Below are positions 7,212 through 8,313 of a stretch of 8,313 nucleotides of DNA, piece after piece (positions within the stretch are counted from its first letter, which is position 1; every line of letters begins with the position of its first letter). The DNA comes from Alphaproteobacteria bacterium (GTDB lineage: Bacteria > Pseudomonadota > Alphaproteobacteria > Rhodobacterales > Rhodobacteraceae), in the NCBI GenBank assembly GCA_030830465.1, contig JAURMY010000220.1, positions 1 to 8,313 of the forward strand, read 5' to 3'. The translations under genes and the position numbers were made by a program. The notes under the pieces were generated by a model that did no database searches, was not told where the DNA came from, and saw only the letters and a program-made list of their open reading frames with translations.

Positions 7212-7220
7212 CCCTTTCCT
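7212..7220 (-). promoter_or_regulatory. Strong ribosome binding site before the TTG start of rsmI
   Basis: On the minus strand this reads AGGAAAGGG. Its AGGA is nine bases before the TTG at 7207 and the AGGG is four or seven bases before the two tandem TTG codons. It fixes the rsmI start in the absence of any ATG. Confidence 0.65.
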
Positions 7221-7224
7221 GACA

Positions 7225-7246
7225 GAGACGTTTACTTGCGCGTCTC
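7225..7246. repeat. Perfect 6-bp inverted repeat GAGACG-N10-CGTCTC
   Basis: The arms are GAGACG (7225-7230) and CGTCTC (7241-7246), separated by ten bases. The flanking bases do not extend the pairing. The arm-to-arm centre distance of 16 bp is a common operator spacing, and the dyad sits between two divergent genes. It could equally be a hairpin in the rsmI leader, or chance. Confidence 0.4.
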
Positions 7247-7293
7247 AACTGATTAGGTTTTCGCACATCTTACGTCCGGCTGACCAGACAATC

Positions 7294-7298
7294 AGGAG
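7294..7298 (+). promoter_or_regulatory. Ribosome binding site for the lpoA-like gene
   Basis: AGGAG lies nine bases before the ATG at 7308, well placed, and supports that start. Confidence 0.65.
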
Positions 7299-7307
7299 CA
7301 CAGACCG

Positions 7308-8313
7308 ATGTTTTCAGATTTCAAACCGTTCAAACGCCCGTTTCGCGCGGTTGTCCTGCTGGCCGGACTGTTTGCTATGGCGGCCTGCCAGATGCAAATC
7401 GGCGGCGCCGGGCCGGTGGTCAACACCAATGCGCCCGTTCCGGTTGCGCTGTTGGTGCCTTTCGGTTCGGACGATGCCAACAATGATTTGCTGGCGACCA
7501 GCCTGCAAAATGCCGCACAGCTGGCGGTTTCCGATTTGGGTGAGGTGAAGATCGACCTGCGGGTCTACCCGACCCAGGGAACGGCTGACGGGGCCGCCGC
7601 TGCCGCGATCAAAGCCGCCGATGAAGGGGTCAAGATCATCCTGGGGCCGGTTTTTGCCAGCGGCGCCAATGCCGCCGGTGTGGCGGTCGCATCGCGCGGG
7701 CTGAGCGTGCTGAGTTTCTCCAACAACACCCAGGTGGCCGGCGGCAATGTTTTTGTGCTTGGGCATACTTACGAAAACACCGCAAAGCGGCTGCTGACAT
7801 ACGCCAAGTCGCGCGGCTATGAAAACGTTCTGGCCGTGCATGGCAACAATGTCACCGGACAGATCGGGCGGGACGCGGTGCAGAATGCCGCCAGTCAGGC
7901 GGGGATGAATTACACCGGTGCGGCATCTTACGAGTTTTCCCAGCAGGGCGTGATTGACGCGGTACGCGGCATTTCGCAACAGGCGCAGGAAACCGCGACC
8001 GACGCGATTGTCTTTGAAAGCGATACGGCCGGGGCCCTTCCTATCCTGGCTGAACTGTTGCCCGAAAACGGGATCGACCCGACAAAGATCAAGTATATGG
8101 GCCTGACCCGTTGGGATATTCCGACCCAAACACTGTCACTCAGCGGGTTGCAGGGCGGCTGGTTCGTGCTGCCTGACCCGTCCCTGTCCGGCAGTTTCAA
8201 TGACCGTTATCTGGCCGCCTATGGTCAGGCGCCGCACCCTCTGGCCGGGATTGCCTATGATGCGGTCGCGGCGGTCGGGGCGCTTGATGTGGACATCGGC
8301 GAGGCCGAGGCCG
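7308..8313 (+). CDS. Penicillin-binding protein activator (LpoA-type periplasmic-binding-fold lipoprotein), 3' end missing
   Basis: This is a partial gene: 335 codons are visible and the frame is open at the right edge. The start MFSDFKPFKRPFR is followed by a hydrophobic segment (14-26) and a lipobox-like MAAC with Cys27, so the product is probably a lipoprotein. The mature part resembles type I periplasmic binding (Leu/Ile/Val-binding) folds: PVALLVPFGSDDANNDLLATSLQNAAQLAV near 44-73, IILGPVFASGANAAG near 110-124, LSFSNNTQVAG near 136-146, VLAVHGNNVTGQIGRDAV near 176-193 and AGIAYDAVAAVGALD near 313-327. E. coli LpoA activates PBP1A from the outer membrane and has an added N-terminal TPR domain; that domain is absent here, as in most alphaproteobacterial relatives. 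The divergent rsmI neighbour matches the E. coli arrangement and supports the call. Whether it acts on a PBP here is inferred. Confidence 0.87.
   Translation, partial: MFSDFKPFKRPFRAVVLLAGLFAMAACQMQIGGAGPVVNTNAPVPVALLVPFGSDDANNDLLATSLQNAAQLAVSDLGEVKIDLRVYPTQGTADGAAAAAIKAADEGVKIILGPVFASGANAAGVAVASRGLSVLSFSNNTQVAGGNVFVLGHTYENTAKRLLTYAKSRGYENVLAVHGNNVTGQIGRDAVQNAASQAGMNYTGAASYEFSQQGVIDAVRGISQQAQETATDAIVFESDTAGALPILAELLPENGIDPTKIKYMGLTRWDIPTQTLSLSGLQGGWFVLPDPSLSGSFNDRYLAAYGQAPHPLAGIAYDAVAAVGALDVDIGEAEA

Larger units (their letters stand above)
7208..7307. promoter_or_regulatory. Divergent intergenic region between rsmI and the lpoA-like gene
   Basis: This 100-bp gap must hold the promoters of both divergent units. 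Candidates are weak. On the plus strand TTTACT (7231-7236), then 17 bp, then TAGGTT (7254-7259). On the minus strand TTGAGA (complement of 7243-7248) is a good -35, but there is no clear -10 at the right distance. These candidates overlap the dyad at 7225-7246, so any factor bound there would affect both directions. No riboswitch or small RNA is evident. Confidence 0.4.

Noticed and set aside
7314..8129. Open frame of 271 codons on the minus strand opposite the lpoA-type gene
   Set aside because: The plus-strand frame has a ribosome binding site, a lipobox and a periplasmic-binding fold; the antisense frame has no motif and starts without context.
1..8313. A defence, mobile or otherwise new multi-gene system
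   Set aside because: Every gene belongs to a recognised chromosomal family; no transposase, integrase, phage gene, direct repeat array or CRISPR was seen on either strand.

Overview
The window is ordinary, densely packed chromosomal DNA of high GC content. The gene families and their order suggest an alphaproteobacterium, most likely of the Rhodobacterales/Roseobacter type. The reasons are the rsmI-yraN-gshB run, a lipoprotein of the penicillin-binding-protein-activator type divergent from rsmI, a cobU (cobP) gene with a histidine phosphatase, and a YfcF-type glutathione S-transferase with a short cysteine tail. The taxonomic call is inference from content; there is no rRNA or other marker to settle it.

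Layout from left to right. (1) Positions 1-369, minus strand: the first 123 codons of an exported ChaN/haem-binding-uptake family protein, running off the left edge. (2) Positions 370-484: a short divergent intergenic region. (3) Positions 485-4070, plus strand: cobU/cobP (cobinamide kinase/guanylyltransferase), a histidine phosphatase joined to it by an ATGA overlap, a glutathione S-transferase with a C-terminal Cys-containing extension, and a full-length YifB/ComM AAA+ ATPase. (4) Positions 4055-7207, minus strand: read from the right, rsmI, yraN, gshB and an HSL-type alpha/beta hydrolase. Two of the three junctions (rsmI-yraN and gshB-hydrolase) are ATGA overlaps. The hydrolase 3' end overlaps the comM 3' end by 16 bp. 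(5) Positions 7208-7307: the second divergent intergenic region, containing a 6-bp perfect dyad. (6) Position 7308 to the right edge, plus strand: the first 335 codons of a lipoprotein with a periplasmic-binding fold, an LpoA-type penicillin-binding protein activator.

Together these genes cover cobamide nucleotide-loop assembly or salvage, glutathione synthesis and use (gshB and the GST are separate transcription units on opposite strands), 16S rRNA 2'-O-methylation, DNA processing (ComM, YraN) and control of cell-wall synthesis. The divergent rsmI/lpoA pair with yraN close by resembles the E. coli rsmI-lpoA-yraN locus.

I found no mobile element, CRISPR array, tRNA, rRNA, riboswitch or phage-like region, and no convincing new multi-gene system. 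The points most worth a second look are the cysteine tail on the GST, the tandem TTG start of rsmI, the overlapping convergent gene ends, the dyad between rsmI and lpoA, and the Glu at the acid position of the hydrolase triad.
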